Assembly: GCF_014196715.1 (NCBI RefSeq)
Contig: NZ_JACIEF010000003.1
Location: 1,145,874-1,209,873 of the forward strand
Direction of reading: 5' to 3'
From: Pedobacter zeae
Lineage (GTDB): Bacteria; Bacteroidota; Bacteroidia; Sphingobacteriales; Sphingobacteriaceae
Length of the DNA: 64,000 nucleotides
Below, piece after piece: positions 16,914 to 26,413 of this stretch; position 1 is the first letter of the stretch; each line of letters starts with the position of its first letter. Under the pieces are notes generated by a model. That model was not told the DNA's origin. It did no database searches and saw only the letters and a list, made by a program, of their open reading frames with translations. Made by a program: the position numbers and the translations under genes.

Positions 16914-18281
16914 ATGAAGAAGATTCTTTTATTAATGCTTTTACCTCTGGCTGTTTTTGCTCAGTCTAATAAATTAACCAAAGCAGACAAAATTTATGGT
17001 TTGTCCAAATTTTGGCAGGAAGTAAATTATAACTTTGTTTATTTAAACAAAGTTGACCGTGCTCAATGGGACAGCACTTATAAAGCACTGATTACTTCTA
17101 TTCCGGAAACCAAAACCGATTACGATTACTACCGTGAAATGCAGCGGTTCTGCGCAATGTTAAAAGATGGGCATACGAATATTTATATGCCAAGTGGTAA
17201 AGATTTTGAACCATTGAATACCATGTTTGGCGATTATCGCTTCTTTATCGAAAATGTAGAAAACAAAGCGATTATTACACGCGTTAATCTCAGCAAAAAG
17301 GATGAAATCCCTGTTGGAAGCGAGGTTATAGAGGTGAATGGAAAACCGACAGCCAAATACATAGCCGAAGATGTTGCCCCATACATATCTTCGTCAACCA
17401 ATTATGTTTTACAAGACTGGAGTATAAGTAAATTATTGCAGGGACTTGAAGGAAGCCAGTTCGAAATTAAAATCAAGAAACCAAAGGGGCAGGTTTTGAA
17501 TTTAAAACTCACTCACAAGCGTACAGAAGAAAAAGAAGTTTTTCCTGCATTCCCTGCAGAATCATCCCTGCTGGATTTTAAATGGTACCCTAATAAGCTG
17601 GCTTATGTTGCACTGAATTCGTTTGATGATCAAAAAATAGATTCTCTTTTTATCACTAAACTGCCAGAATTATATCAGGCAAAATCAATAATAATTGATT
17701 TGAGAAATAACGGAGGAGGAAGTACAGGCATTGGGAGTTACATCTTAAAATACCTAACCAATGATAGCTTACTTTATGGTTCCCGCTATTCTACCCGGCA
17801 ATTAAACTCGGCTTTTAAGGCCTGGGGAAAATTTACCTCTGCAAAAGATACAGCAAATAACGAATGGAATAAAAAGGCACTTTTAACCTATCAGGATAAC
17901 TATTTTTACAATTTAGATTATCGCCCATTGAAGAATCAACTGTCGGCAAAGCGCATCGTGGTTCCTACAGTTTTATTAATTGGCCATAATACTGCCTCAG
18001 CAGCTGAAGATTTTTTGATTTACGCAGATAACCAAAAGCATATGACCAAAATCGGTAGGAATTCTTTTGGAAGTACGGGACAACCCTACTTGTTTGATCT
18101 GCCTGGTGGGGGAAGTGCAAGGGTTTGTACCAAAAAGGATACTTATCCGGATGGACGTGAATTCGTAGGCTATGGCGTCAAGCCTGATATCGAAATAATT
18201 CCAACGGTGAAAGATTTTATGGCCAATAAGGATGTGACCCTCGATGCTGCGATTGATTACCTGAGTAAAAAGACTAAATAA
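16914..18281 (+). CDS. S41 family (tail-specific-protease type) secreted peptidase
   Basis: A 455-residue protein with a signal peptide (MKKILLLMLLPLAVFAQS). An N-terminal helical part (25-110) is followed by a degenerate PDZ-like segment (about 115-205) and the S41 core (about 210-430), with the strand IIIDLRNNGGGS and the nucleophile region NTASAAEDF, where S362 is the likely catalytic serine. Such periplasmic peptidases trim misfolded or secreted proteins in Bacteroidota. It forms a probable unit with the TlpA-like gene but has its own terminator in between. Confidence 0.88.
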   Translation: MKKILLLMLLPLAVFAQSNKLTKADKIYGLSKFWQEVNYNFVYLNKVDRAQWDSTYKALITSIPETKTDYDYYREMQRFCAMLKDGHTNIYMPSGKDFEPLNTMFGDYRFFIENVENKAIITRVNLSKKDEIPVGSEVIEVNGKPTAKYIAEDVAPYISSSTNYVLQDWSISKLLQGLEGSQFEIKIKKPKGQVLNLKLTHKRTEEKEVFPAFPAESSLLDFKWYPNKLAYVALNSFDDQKIDSLFITKLPELYQAKSIIIDLRNNGGGSTGIGSYILKYLTNDSLLYGSRYSTRQLNSAFKAWGKFTSAKDTANNEWNKKALLTYQDNYFYNLDYRPLKNQLSAKRIVVPTVLLIGHNTASAAEDFLIYADNQKHMTKIGRNSFGSTGQPYLFDLPGGGSARVCTKKDTYPDGREFVGYGVKPDIEIIPTVKDFMANKDVTLDAAIDYLSKKTK

Positions 18282-18302
18282 GGCAAATTACCAATACCTT
18301 AA

Positions 18303-18332
18303 AGTCCTGCCGAATGGGTAGGACTTTTTTTA
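18303..18332 (+). terminator. Rho-independent terminator
   Basis: AGTCCTGCC-GAAT-GGGTAGGACT followed by a T-run, directly after the S41 gene and differing by a single base from the stem at 16741. It lies only about 15 bases before the next ATG. Confidence 0.88.
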
Positions 18333-18344
18333 TATTTATAGCCG

Positions 18345-18887
18345 ATGAAAATTTACCTGGTTATTCTGCTTTCTGTTTTTTCCCTGGCCGTATTTGCGCA
18401 AGATGTCCCAGTTAAATGGGCCACACAGGAAACTTTCTTCGAAGATTTAAGGGGTAAAGACTTACCATCTTTTAATGGTTTAACCATCAATAAAAAGCCG
18501 TTCTCTAATGCCGATTTAAAAAATCAGGTAGTGGTAATTAACTTTTGGTTCGAAAAATGCCCGCCCTGTATAGCCGAGATGCCCGAATTAAACAATTTAG
18601 TGGATAAATATGGCAAAAAAGAGGTAAGGTTTATCGGCATTACCCATGATAGCCCAGCCAGTGCCAGGCGGTTTCAAAAAAGAAACGGTTACCGGTACGA
18701 AATTGTATCGCTGAGTAATGACGGGATCCGGAAGCTGAATATCAATCACGGCTTTCCATCGAATGTACTGGTAGGAAAAGACGGGAAGATTATCTATGCC
18801 ACAGCCAATATTTCCTTTTCTGATCCACAGTTTAAAGCTAAATCGATACTTTTTGAAGAGCAGTTAAAGGCAGCGGCAGAAAATTAA
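18345..18887 (+). CDS. TlpA/ResA-like periplasmic thioredoxin
   Basis: A 180-residue secreted protein (signal peptide ending VFAQD) with a thioredoxin-like domain. The active site is C72-P73-P74-C75 in NFWFEKCPPC, the CPPC form common in TlpA-like disulfide reductases. The redoxin core (FIGITHDSPASARRF, VLVGKDGKIIY) and the cis-proline region GFPSN are intact. It should reduce disulfides in the periplasm, for example in cytochrome maturation, though no cytochrome gene is nearby. The partner is unknown. Confidence 0.9.
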   Translation: MKIYLVILLSVFSLAVFAQDVPVKWATQETFFEDLRGKDLPSFNGLTINKKPFSNADLKNQVVVINFWFEKCPPCIAEMPELNNLVDKYGKKEVRFIGITHDSPASARRFQKRNGYRYEIVSLSNDGIRKLNINHGFPSNVLVGKDGKIIYATANISFSDPQFKAKSILFEEQLKAAAEN

Positions 18888-18980
18888 CGGCCAATGGCAG
18901 CCGGCCATTTCAGACTTGGTATGTTAAATACTTATCTTAGTTTAAAAATGGGGCTTTTAGCTGATCGCGATCTTTTTTCT

Positions 18981-19604
18981 ATGGATTTAAATAAAAATTT
19001 CAGGCCTTTTGTGAGTTGTGCTGCTGTTGCTGTTTGGTTTTCCCTGGCACTTCAGTTTTATGTAAGTTTGCAGCTCTTGAATAATGATTATCCAACAACA
19101 ATTAAAGCGTTTATATCTTACTTTACGGTACTAACCAATATCATCGTTGCTGTTTGCTTTACCCGTTTATCTTTTGTTAAACAGGTTGAATCAGGAAATT
19201 TATTCACCCAAGCATCAACATTAACGGCCATTACCGTTTATATTGTTGTAGTAGGGCTAATTTACAATATTATGCTGCGCGGTTTGGTGTTGCCTGCAGG
19301 TTTAGCAGCGAGATTAGCTGATGAACTTCTGCACGTAGTAAACCCTTTAATTTTTTTATTTTTCTGGGTTTCCTTTGTTAAAAAATCAACGCTGCAATAC
19401 TAGCAAGCGATCAGTTGGCTGGCTTATCCATTTATTTATGTGGTATTTATTGTAGTTAGGGGCTATCTGATTAATAAATACCCCTATCCGTTTATCGATG
19501 TTGTACAATTAGGCTATCCAAGAGCCATTCTGAATGCCGGTTTAATTATGCTTATCCTCTGGCTTTTATCCCTCTTCTTTATATTTATAGGGAAGAAAAC
19601 ATGA
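18981..19604 (+). pseudogene. Pr6Pr-type integral membrane protein interrupted by one in-frame amber codon
   Basis: Translation from ATG 18981 (MDLNKNFRPF) gives four hydrophobic segments up to the TAG at 19401-19403. The same frame then continues for 66 further codons (QAISWLAYPFIYVVF, then YPYPFIDVVQLGYP) to TGA at 19602. This second part carries the W..YP..Y, RG and YPYPFID(V/L)..LGY pattern that I associate with the C-terminal half of Pr6Pr/FAR-17a-like membrane proteins. The two halves are therefore one gene broken by a single nonsense codon without frameshift. An upstream ATG at 18894 is also open but gives an unusual hydrophilic extension. Sequencing error, recent inactivation or read-through are the options. 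Confidence 0.75.
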
Positions 19605-19607
19605 AAC

Positions 19608-20498
19608 TTAAAGAACATATTCGTCATTTATAGGTTTAACCGGTCCCGGTATTTCGTCTTCTTCGAGCATTTGTAAAAGGTTGATCTCTATCGTGCGGGT
19701 AATCTGGTTGAGTGGAACACCTGCAGAGTTGCTTTCGAAAGGGTTAATGAGGCTCATTCCATTAATTTGTGTAGATACAAATACGAAACCGATTAACCAG
19801 CCTAAAAAGATGGCTGCGGGCCCTGCATCCTTACTGATAACGAGGGTGAATGTAACCACAAACAACCAAATAAATACTTTGGTGAGATAGGTATAGGTGG
19901 TCGGGAATATGGTGTTTTTGATGCGCTCGCTCATACCCATCGAATCCGAAAATCTTGTCAGCATCTCATTGATTTCAATAAAACGGAAACCATCAACCGC
20001 ATTTGCTTTGGATAACTTTTGTAAATCTCTCGATTGAATATTTAAAAGGGCATTATGCTTATTGTTATGTTTTTCTATTTCTTTTAAATCTTCTTCGGGT
20101 AAATATTTGGTGTAAATTTCATCTACAGCGTTTCTTAAACTTGCTTTTAATGCATACAGGAAAGCAATATGCCTGTAAATCATACGTTTTACACTTTCTT
20201 CATCCTCGTCAACGTAATTGATCAATGCCCTTGCAAAAGAGCGCGAATCGTTTACCAGAGCGCCCCATATTTTTCGGGCCTCCCACCATCTGTCGTACGC
20301 CTGGTTATTGTTAAAACCAATAAAAAAGGCAATGGCCGTACCCAATACTGTTGGAATAATGGATGGAATGGAGAAATGATGTGCTATTAAATATTCGCGT
20401 ACAAAGTAAGCTACCGTACAGGAGGCAATCATGATCAGATCAACGTGCCAGGTATTTCTTAAAATTCTACTTAATCTGATGTTTTGTATTAAAAGCAT
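19608..20498 (-). CDS. Bestrophin-like anion channel family protein (YneE/UPF0187)
   Basis: A 296-residue membrane protein. It has the bestrophin-family N-terminal segment with two hydrophobic helices, then the signature FIGFNNNQAYDRWWEARKIWG, a long soluble helical stretch, and a second pair of membrane helices. The family forms pentameric chloride or cation channels; the bacterial homologue from Klebsiella is sodium-selective. It converges on the broken Pr6Pr gene with only 3 bases between the stops, so the two transcripts overlap at their ends. Confidence 0.88.
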   Translation of the reverse strand: MLLIQNIRLSRILRNTWHVDLIMIASCTVAYFVREYLIAHHFSIPSIIPTVLGTAIAFFIGFNNNQAYDRWWEARKIWGALVNDSRSFARALINYVDEDEESVKRMIYRHIAFLYALKASLRNAVDEIYTKYLPEEDLKEIEKHNNKHNALLNIQSRDLQKLSKANAVDGFRFIEINEMLTRFSDSMGMSERIKNTIFPTTYTYLTKVFIWLFVVTFTLVISKDAGPAAIFLGWLIGFVFVSTQINGMSLINPFESNSAGVPLNQITRTIEINLLQMLEEDEIPGPVKPINDEYVL

Positions 20499-20648
20499 AT
20501 AAACTGATGGAAAATAAATTCGTTACGGTTGAAAATACAAAACTAAAGCCGAAATGTTTGGACATGTAACAAATTAAATGTCAAACAGTACGGGTTGCCG
20601 TTTATGATGCAAATGTTTATCTTGGGAAACCAAATATTCTAATTTCCT

Positions 20649-22172
20649 ATGAGCGAAACTTTACCCAGGAACAATATCTTTAAAGTAATCGGCGCATCAT
20701 CTTTAGGTACGCTGATCGAATGGTATGATTTTTACATTTTTGGCAGCCTGGCCGTTATCATTGGCCATCAGCTGTTTCCGGAAGATGCAGGTGCATCAGC
20801 CTTAATCAACACCTTGGCTATTTTTGCAGCGGGTTTTATTGTTCGTCCTTTCGGTGCACTGGTTTTTGGTCGGCTTGGCGATTTAATCGGCAGAAAATAC
20901 ACGTTCTTGCTTACTTTGGTGCTCATGGGTGGATCTACATTTTGCATCGGTTTAATCCCTTCTTATAAGAGTATCGGTTATGCTGCCCCAATTTTGGTTT
21001 TACTGTTAAGATTAATACAGGGTTTGGCTTTGGGTGGCGAATATGGTGGTGCCGCAACCTATGTGGCGGAGCATGCTCCACATAACAAACGGGGGTTTTT
21101 TACCAGCTGGATCCAAACCACCGCAACATTGGGTTTATTTCTTTCATTAGGGATTATTGTCATCACGAAAAATATTTTAGGGGCTGAAACATTTGGCAAC
21201 TGGGGATGGAGAATACCCTTTCTGTTATCGATCGTACTGGTGGTGGTTTCGATTTATATCCGCATGAAAATGCACGAATCTCCCCTGTTTTCTAAATTGA
21301 AAGCTGAGGGAAACGTCTCTAAAAATCCACTGAAAGAGAGCTTCAACAATAAAGCGAATTTTAAAATGGTATTGCTGGCTTTATTTGGTGCTACCATGGG
21401 GCAAGGGGTAATCTGGTACACGGGGCAGTTTTATGCCCAATCTTTTTTAGAAAACACCTGCAAACTGGATTTTAACGATTCGAGGTATATTCTACTTTGG
21501 GGAATCGCCTTTGCAACACCATTTTTTGTGGTATTCGGTGCCTGGAGCGATAAAGTTGGCAGGAAGTGGATTATGCTTAGCGGAATGCTGTTGGGGATTC
21601 TTTTTTATCGCCCTATCTATCAAATATTTTTGGATGATACCGATTATACCAAAATTGAGCAGGCTGATATTTTATCTGCTGCCCCAGCTCCGATAACTTC
21701 TGTTTTAATCGCGAACTCTACTGATAGTTTACGGACAGCTTCCACTAAAGTAATGCTTAAAAATGGCGCTTCTTTTAACAGGGTACAAACCGATACGGTT
21801 TCTGCAACAAAAGGGATCCTCTTGGGCAAAGAAATAATAAAAGACAAAGTTTTGCCTGCATCGGTGTTCTGGAAATTTGTAGGCTTAATCTTCTTCCAGA
21901 TTTTGCTGGTAACCATGGTTTATGGACCAATTGCAGCTTTCCTGGTGGAGTTATTCCCAACTAAAATCAGGTATACCTCCATGTCGTTGCCTTATCATAT
22001 CGGTAACGGTGTTTTTGGGGGCCTTGTACCTTTTATTGCAACACTAATTGCAAGTTTTTCGGGCGCTACACCCTTGTCTGGTCTTTGGTATCCGATAGGC
22101 ATAGCAGCATTGAGCTTGCTTATTGGTGCAATTTACTTATCGAATAAAAAAGATGAAAATATTAACGATTAG
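20649..22172 (+). CDS. MHS-type major facilitator (metabolite:H+ symporter, ProP/ShiA-like)
   Basis: A 507-residue transporter with twelve predicted helices and MHS-subfamily marks: GTLIEWYDFYIFG in helix 1, RPFGALVFGRLGDLIGRK in the 2-3 loop and RLIQGLALGGEYGGAATYVAEHAP. Family members carry proline, betaine, citrate, shikimate or dicarboxylates with protons. It is unusual in having a polar insertion of about 75 residues (about 328-403) between two C-terminal-half helices, presumably on one membrane face. A small two-helix membrane protein gene starts 5 bases after its stop. Substrate not assignable. Confidence 0.88.
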   Translation: MSETLPRNNIFKVIGASSLGTLIEWYDFYIFGSLAVIIGHQLFPEDAGASALINTLAIFAAGFIVRPFGALVFGRLGDLIGRKYTFLLTLVLMGGSTFCIGLIPSYKSIGYAAPILVLLLRLIQGLALGGEYGGAATYVAEHAPHNKRGFFTSWIQTTATLGLFLSLGIIVITKNILGAETFGNWGWRIPFLLSIVLVVVSIYIRMKMHESPLFSKLKAEGNVSKNPLKESFNNKANFKMVLLALFGATMGQGVIWYTGQFYAQSFLENTCKLDFNDSRYILLWGIAFATPFFVVFGAWSDKVGRKWIMLSGMLLGILFYRPIYQIFLDDTDYTKIEQADILSAAPAPITSVLIANSTDSLRTASTKVMLKNGASFNRVQTDTVSATKGILLGKEIIKDKVLPASVFWKFVGLIFFQILLVTMVYGPIAAFLVELFPTKIRYTSMSLPYHIGNGVFGGLVPFIATLIASFSGATPLSGLWYPIGIAALSLLIGAIYLSNKKDENIND

Positions 22173-22177
22173 CTCAT

Positions 22178-22429
22178 ATGAATACCTTAAAGAAATTTTT
22201 AGGCTTGGTTTGGATGGTTTTGGGGCCATTAACCATGGCATTTTTGTTTATCCAGGCAATCGATAAGGTGGGTCTGACCCATACCGATATCGAACGTACC
22301 AATACCATCCTGCAATGGGCAATTATCCTGTTTATCTTCCTCCCAATTAGTTTGGGATTGATGATATTCGGTTTTTATGCATGGAAAGGTGAATACAACC
22401 ACTTGCCGGATAGCTCTGAAGAACTATAG
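22178..22429 (+). CDS. Small two-helix membrane protein, DUF6814-like
   Basis: An 83-residue protein with two clear transmembrane segments (FLGLVWMVLGPLTMAFLF and ILQWAIILFIFLPISLGLMI) and a short polar tail. It is coupled to the transporter by a 5-base gap. Small proteins of this type downstream of MFS transporters in Bacteroidota are annotated DUF6814; I recall that link but cannot verify it here. It may be an accessory subunit of the transporter. Confidence 0.65.
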   Translation: MNTLKKFLGLVWMVLGPLTMAFLFIQAIDKVGLTHTDIERTNTILQWAIILFIFLPISLGLMIFGFYAWKGEYNHLPDSSEEL

Positions 22430-22934
22430 CAATCGATTTGGTGCCATCCATGGAACGCGGGTATTCTCTTTTAGCCTTTTTGCATCAGCTTCGTATTGGG
22501 CCGCTCCCAAATTGGTAAAGGAATTTCTGCTTACAAATTTGCTTTCTTTTGTTGTAAAAAAATTGCTGAAACGAAGTAAGATCGACAAAGGGGAGCTTAA
22601 GTTCTCTGGCCACATCTTTAGCAATGAGAAAACGGCTTAAACACCGAATATAACAGTTCGCGAAAAGCAGCTGATCCGAAAAAGAGGTTAAAATGGTCAC
22701 ACCAATGAACAGATGCTGAATAAAGACCTGCACTTTGGAAAACGTTTTCCGTAGCTGGTTTTTGAAGCAGAAATATTTTAATTAAGTAATTGATTATCAG
22801 ATTTTAGTGTTCTGTTTTTAACTGCTGTTTTGCCTCATTTTCCGGTAACGATTGCATAGATTTCTCTTCTATTTTAGCTGCAAACAACGTACACTTGCTA
22901 TTACAATAACCAAGTATACTTAACCGTGCACATC
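22430..22934. other. Gene-poor stretch before the uronate operon
   Basis: No convincing intact gene. A minus-strand frame at 22485-22733 contains a segment (KDVARELKLPFVDLTSFQQF) that faintly recalls the second helix-turn-helix of AraC-type regulators. It lacks the rest of a regulator and has a two-residue misfit in spacing. If real, it is a decayed remnant. Confidence 0.3.
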
Positions 22935-23054
22935 ATGAAACATATTTCTGATCGTTTATGTCCCCTTAAAATTGCGCTCACCTGCTTGATTTTATCTGCT
23001 GCAGGTTTTGCCATGGCGCAACAAAAGCAAAGTTTGCCCATTGTAGCAGGTTAA
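22935..23054 (+). pseudogene. Orphan signal peptide ORF, probably a truncated secreted-protein gene
   Basis: A 39-codon frame from ATG 22935 to TAA 23052. The product starts MKHISDRLCPLK, continues with a hydrophobic core IALTCLILSAAGFAMA and a signal-peptidase site AMA-QQ, and stops nine residues later. A complete export signal with no mature protein looks like the front of a deleted secreted enzyme, or a short secreted peptide. It ends 28 bases before uxaB and is on the same strand, so it may also supply the operon leader. Confidence 0.5.
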
Positions 23055-23082
23055 ATTAGAAAGGATACAACAAGCATTACCA

Positions 23083-24594
23083 ATGATCTTAAACAAAGAA
23101 AATTTAAAAAACATTAACGGCAATAAGGTTACCAAGCCAGCAGTCGAAATTTTAGCCTTACCTGAAAAAGTAATTCAGTTTGGAACTGGTGTGTTACTTC
23201 GCGGTTTGCCGGATTATTTTATCGATAAGGCCAATCAGCGGGGGATTTTTAACGGGCGTATTTTGGTGGTTAAATCGACCTCAAAAGGTGGCGCTGACGA
23301 ATTTTCCAAGCAGGATAATTTATATACCCTTTGTGTTAAAGGTATCGAAAACGGCCTTACCATTGAAGAAAATTCAATCAATGCTTCAATCAGCCGGGTT
23401 TTATCGGCTCCACACGATTGGGCCGAAATTTTAAAAGCGGCACACCAACCCGAAATGCAGGTGGTAATCTCCAATACTACTGAAGTTGGGATTGTTAAAA
23501 GTGAAGATAAAATCACCGATCATCCGCCACAATCTTACCCCGGTAAATTATTGGCTTTTCTACACGAAAGGTACCAAGCCTTTAAAGGATCAGTAGAAAG
23601 CGGTATGGTGATTGTGCCGACAGAATTAATCAGTGATAATGCGGATAAACTAAAAGAAATTTTGCTTGATCTTGCCATTCAGAACAAATTAGGGCGGGAT
23701 TTTGAGAATTGGTTAACAACTGCCAATCACTTCTGTAAAACTTTGGTCGACCGGATCGTTCCGGGAAAACTTCCGGCTGAAGAACAAAAAGTCATCGAAA
23801 ACGAATTGGGTTATGAAGACGAACTCATGATCATGGCCGAACCTTTCAGGCTTTGGGCGATTGAATCGTCGAGCGAAAGGGTTAAAGAAATCTTATCCTT
23901 TGAAAAGGCCGATAAAGGTATTTTTATTGTCCCGTCTATCGATAAATTTAAAGAGTTAAAACTCCGTTTGCTTAATGGCACACATACCATTAGCTGTGGC
24001 CTGGCCATTTTAGCAGGTTTTAATACTGTAAAAGAGGCTATGGCGAATAAAGATTTCTCTGCTCATGTATTACAGTTGATGAGGGATGAAATTACGCCAG
24101 CTGTGGTTAATGAAAGCATTAGCCATAACGAAGCGACTGCTTTTGCAGACAGCGTAATCGACCGTTTCAGTAATCCTTTTTTAGAGCACCAATGGCAGGC
24201 CATTACCTTAAATTATACTTCCAAGCTGCAGATGCGTAACATGCCGCTCATCGAAAGGTATTACGCTTTAAAAAATGAAGCTCCCCGGCTTACGGCTTTA
24301 GGTATAGCCGCATATATTCTTTTCATGAACGTGAATAAAGATGGCAATACCTATACGGCCAGTGTAAACGGAAAACTTTACCCTGTACAAGACGAATTTG
24401 CAGAAGTGTTATGCCAATACTGGAAAAACCCTGAAACTGTTGTAGATAATATCCTGGGCGATGCGCGCCTTTGGGATAAAAACCTAAACCATTATCCAGG
24501 CTTTAATGCCGCCGTAAAATCCTACGTCGAATTAATACAGCGCAAGGGTGCAAAAGAAACTTTAAGTAACTTGCATTCAGAAAGAACAATTTAA
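23083..24594 (+). CDS. uxaB: Tagaturonate reductase (altronate oxidoreductase)
   Basis: A 503-residue member of the mannitol dehydrogenase family. The N-terminal NAD-binding part has VIQFGTGVLLRGLPDYFIDKA. The polyol dehydrogenase signature region KLRLLNGTHTISCGLAILAG follows. It reduces D-tagaturonate to D-altronate with NADH, the second step of galacturonate breakdown. It opens a same-strand run uxaB-uxaA-uxaC-kdgK-eda-transporter-gapN-like, and its stop is one base before the uxaA ATG. A fructuronate reductase (UxuB) is the close alternative in this family. The adjacent altronate dehydratase favours UxaB. Confidence 0.93.
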   Translation: MILNKENLKNINGNKVTKPAVEILALPEKVIQFGTGVLLRGLPDYFIDKANQRGIFNGRILVVKSTSKGGADEFSKQDNLYTLCVKGIENGLTIEENSINASISRVLSAPHDWAEILKAAHQPEMQVVISNTTEVGIVKSEDKITDHPPQSYPGKLLAFLHERYQAFKGSVESGMVIVPTELISDNADKLKEILLDLAIQNKLGRDFENWLTTANHFCKTLVDRIVPGKLPAEEQKVIENELGYEDELMIMAEPFRLWAIESSSERVKEILSFEKADKGIFIVPSIDKFKELKLRLLNGTHTISCGLAILAGFNTVKEAMANKDFSAHVLQLMRDEITPAVVNESISHNEATAFADSVIDRFSNPFLEHQWQAITLNYTSKLQMRNMPLIERYYALKNEAPRLTALGIAAYILFMNVNKDGNTYTASVNGKLYPVQDEFAEVLCQYWKNPETVVDNILGDARLWDKNLNHYPGFNAAVKSYVELIQRKGAKETLSNLHSERTI

Positions 24595-24595
24595 A

Positions 24596-26242
24596 ATGGT
24601 TACCAGAATTTTAAAAATCCATCCTAACGACAATGTCCTTGTTGCGCTTCAAAACCTGGCAAAAGGCGAAACGGTTATTTACGATGGACAGGAATATACC
24701 CTGCAGGATGATATTCCTGCCAAGCATAAATTTTTTATGCAGGATATGAATACAGGCGATCACATCATCATGTATGGCGTACTGGTGGGTAAGGCCCAGC
24801 ATTTTATTTTAAAAGGAGGTTTAATGGATACCGAAAATACCAAACATGCCTCCGATCCTTATGAATTTCGCCCATATCGTTACGAGTGGCATGCACCAGA
24901 TGTTTCCAAATTTAAAGGCAGAACCTTTAAGGGGTATATCCGCAGCGATGGCCGTGTAGGAACTGCCAATTACTGGTTGTTTATTCCTACGGTTTTCTGC
25001 GAAAATCGCAACCTGGATGTAATCCGAGAGGCATTGCACAATGAATTGGGTTATGCCGTAACCGATAAGTACAAATCGTATGCACACCAGTTGGTAGAAG
25101 CGTATAGAAAGGGCGAAATCCTGGAAGAGGCAGATCCAAGTGCCATGGGGATAACCAATCCATCGACCAACCGTGTTTTTAAGAATGTAGATGGGATTAA
25201 ATTTTTAAACCATCAGGGTGGTTGTGGCGGTACCCGTCAGGATGCTGCTGTGTTGAGCAAGCTTTTGGCTGCATATGCCGATCACCCCAATGTGGCTGGT
25301 GTAACGGTGTTGAGCCTGGGCTGCCAAAATTTACAGGTAAAAGATTTTATAGACGATTTAAAACAGCGAAGTCCGAATTTTGATAAACCCTTGTTTATTT
25401 TTGAGCAACAACAGTCGCAGAGCGAAGAACAGTTGGTTAAGGAGGCCATCCGTAAAACTTTTATCGGTTTAACTGAAATCAATAAAATAGAGCGTAAGCC
25501 GGCACCTTTGAGTAAACTTGTTTTAGGTGTAAAATGTGGGGGCAGTGATGGTTTTAGTGGTATAAGTGCTAATCCGGCTGTAGGTTATACTTCCGATTTA
25601 CTGGTGGCTTTGGGCGGAACGGTGCTTTTGGCCGAATTCCCGGAACTCTGCGGTGCCGAACAACAGTTAATCGACCGTACCAAAGATGAAACTGCTGCAC
25701 GTAAATTTATCCAGTTAATGACGGCTTACAACCAGGCTGCAGAAAACGTGGGCTCGGGTTTTTTTATGAACCCCTCACCGGGAAACATTAAAGATGGTTT
25801 AATTACCGATGCGATTAAAAGCACAGGTGCAGCTAAAAAAGGCGGAACCTCACCCGTAGAAGATGTTTTAGATTATACTGAGCCTGCAACAAAACCCGGC
25901 TTAAACCTGGTTTGTACACCTGGAAATGATGTAGAGGCTACTACCGGAAAAGCAGCATCGGGGGCAACTCTGATTTTGTTCACTACCGGTTTGGGAACGC
26001 CTACCGGGAACCCGGTTTGTCCGACCATCAAGGTATCAACCAATAATGCCTTAACCAAACGTATGGGCGATATTATCGATATTAATTGTGGCCCGGTAAT
26101 CGAAGGGGAAAAAACCATCGAACAAATGGGAGAAGATATTTTGGAATATTGCATTAAAGCGGCCAGCGGCGAAGTAATTCCGAAAGCTGTATTGCTTAAC
26201 CAGGATGATTTTATTCCATGGAAAAGGGGCGTTAGTCTTTAG
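24596..26242 (+). CDS. uxaA: Altronate dehydratase
   Basis: A 548-residue full-length UxaA/GarD family enzyme with an N-terminal SAF domain (about 1-80). The large dehydratase domain carries GTANYWLFIPTVFCENRN, HQGGCGGTRQDA and LGVKCGGSDGFSGI. Cysteines in those motifs are metal ligands in the family. It removes water from D-altronate to give 2-keto-3-deoxygluconate. The start is fixed by the one-base gap after uxaB. Confidence 0.95.
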   Translation: MVTRILKIHPNDNVLVALQNLAKGETVIYDGQEYTLQDDIPAKHKFFMQDMNTGDHIIMYGVLVGKAQHFILKGGLMDTENTKHASDPYEFRPYRYEWHAPDVSKFKGRTFKGYIRSDGRVGTANYWLFIPTVFCENRNLDVIREALHNELGYAVTDKYKSYAHQLVEAYRKGEILEEADPSAMGITNPSTNRVFKNVDGIKFLNHQGGCGGTRQDAAVLSKLLAAYADHPNVAGVTVLSLGCQNLQVKDFIDDLKQRSPNFDKPLFIFEQQQSQSEEQLVKEAIRKTFIGLTEINKIERKPAPLSKLVLGVKCGGSDGFSGISANPAVGYTSDLLVALGGTVLLAEFPELCGAEQQLIDRTKDETAARKFIQLMTAYNQAAENVGSGFFMNPSPGNIKDGLITDAIKSTGAAKKGGTSPVEDVLDYTEPATKPGLNLVCTPGNDVEATTGKAASGATLILFTTGLGTPTGNPVCPTIKVSTNNALTKRMGDIIDINCGPVIEGEKTIEQMGEDILEYCIKAASGEVIPKAVLLNQDDFIPWKRGVSL

Positions 26243-26413
26243 CCTGGCGTGTTGAGCGCAGGGGAAAGAGCGGGATCCCGATAGATATAAATATAAATTG
26301 AGTCCCGGTTTGTGGATACACAGCCGGGGATAATATATTACATAAACCAAAAATTAATAGATAATCGTTTTGATCACCTCAAATCTATTGTCTGGATGTC
26401 TCAAATTACATCA

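Noticed and set aside
22485..22733. Minus-strand frame with an AraC-like helix-turn-helix segment
   Set aside because: Only a short stretch (KDVARELKLPFVDLTSFQQF) recalls the family, the spacing is off by two residues, and no ATG or regulator body is present. Listed only as a possible decayed remnant.
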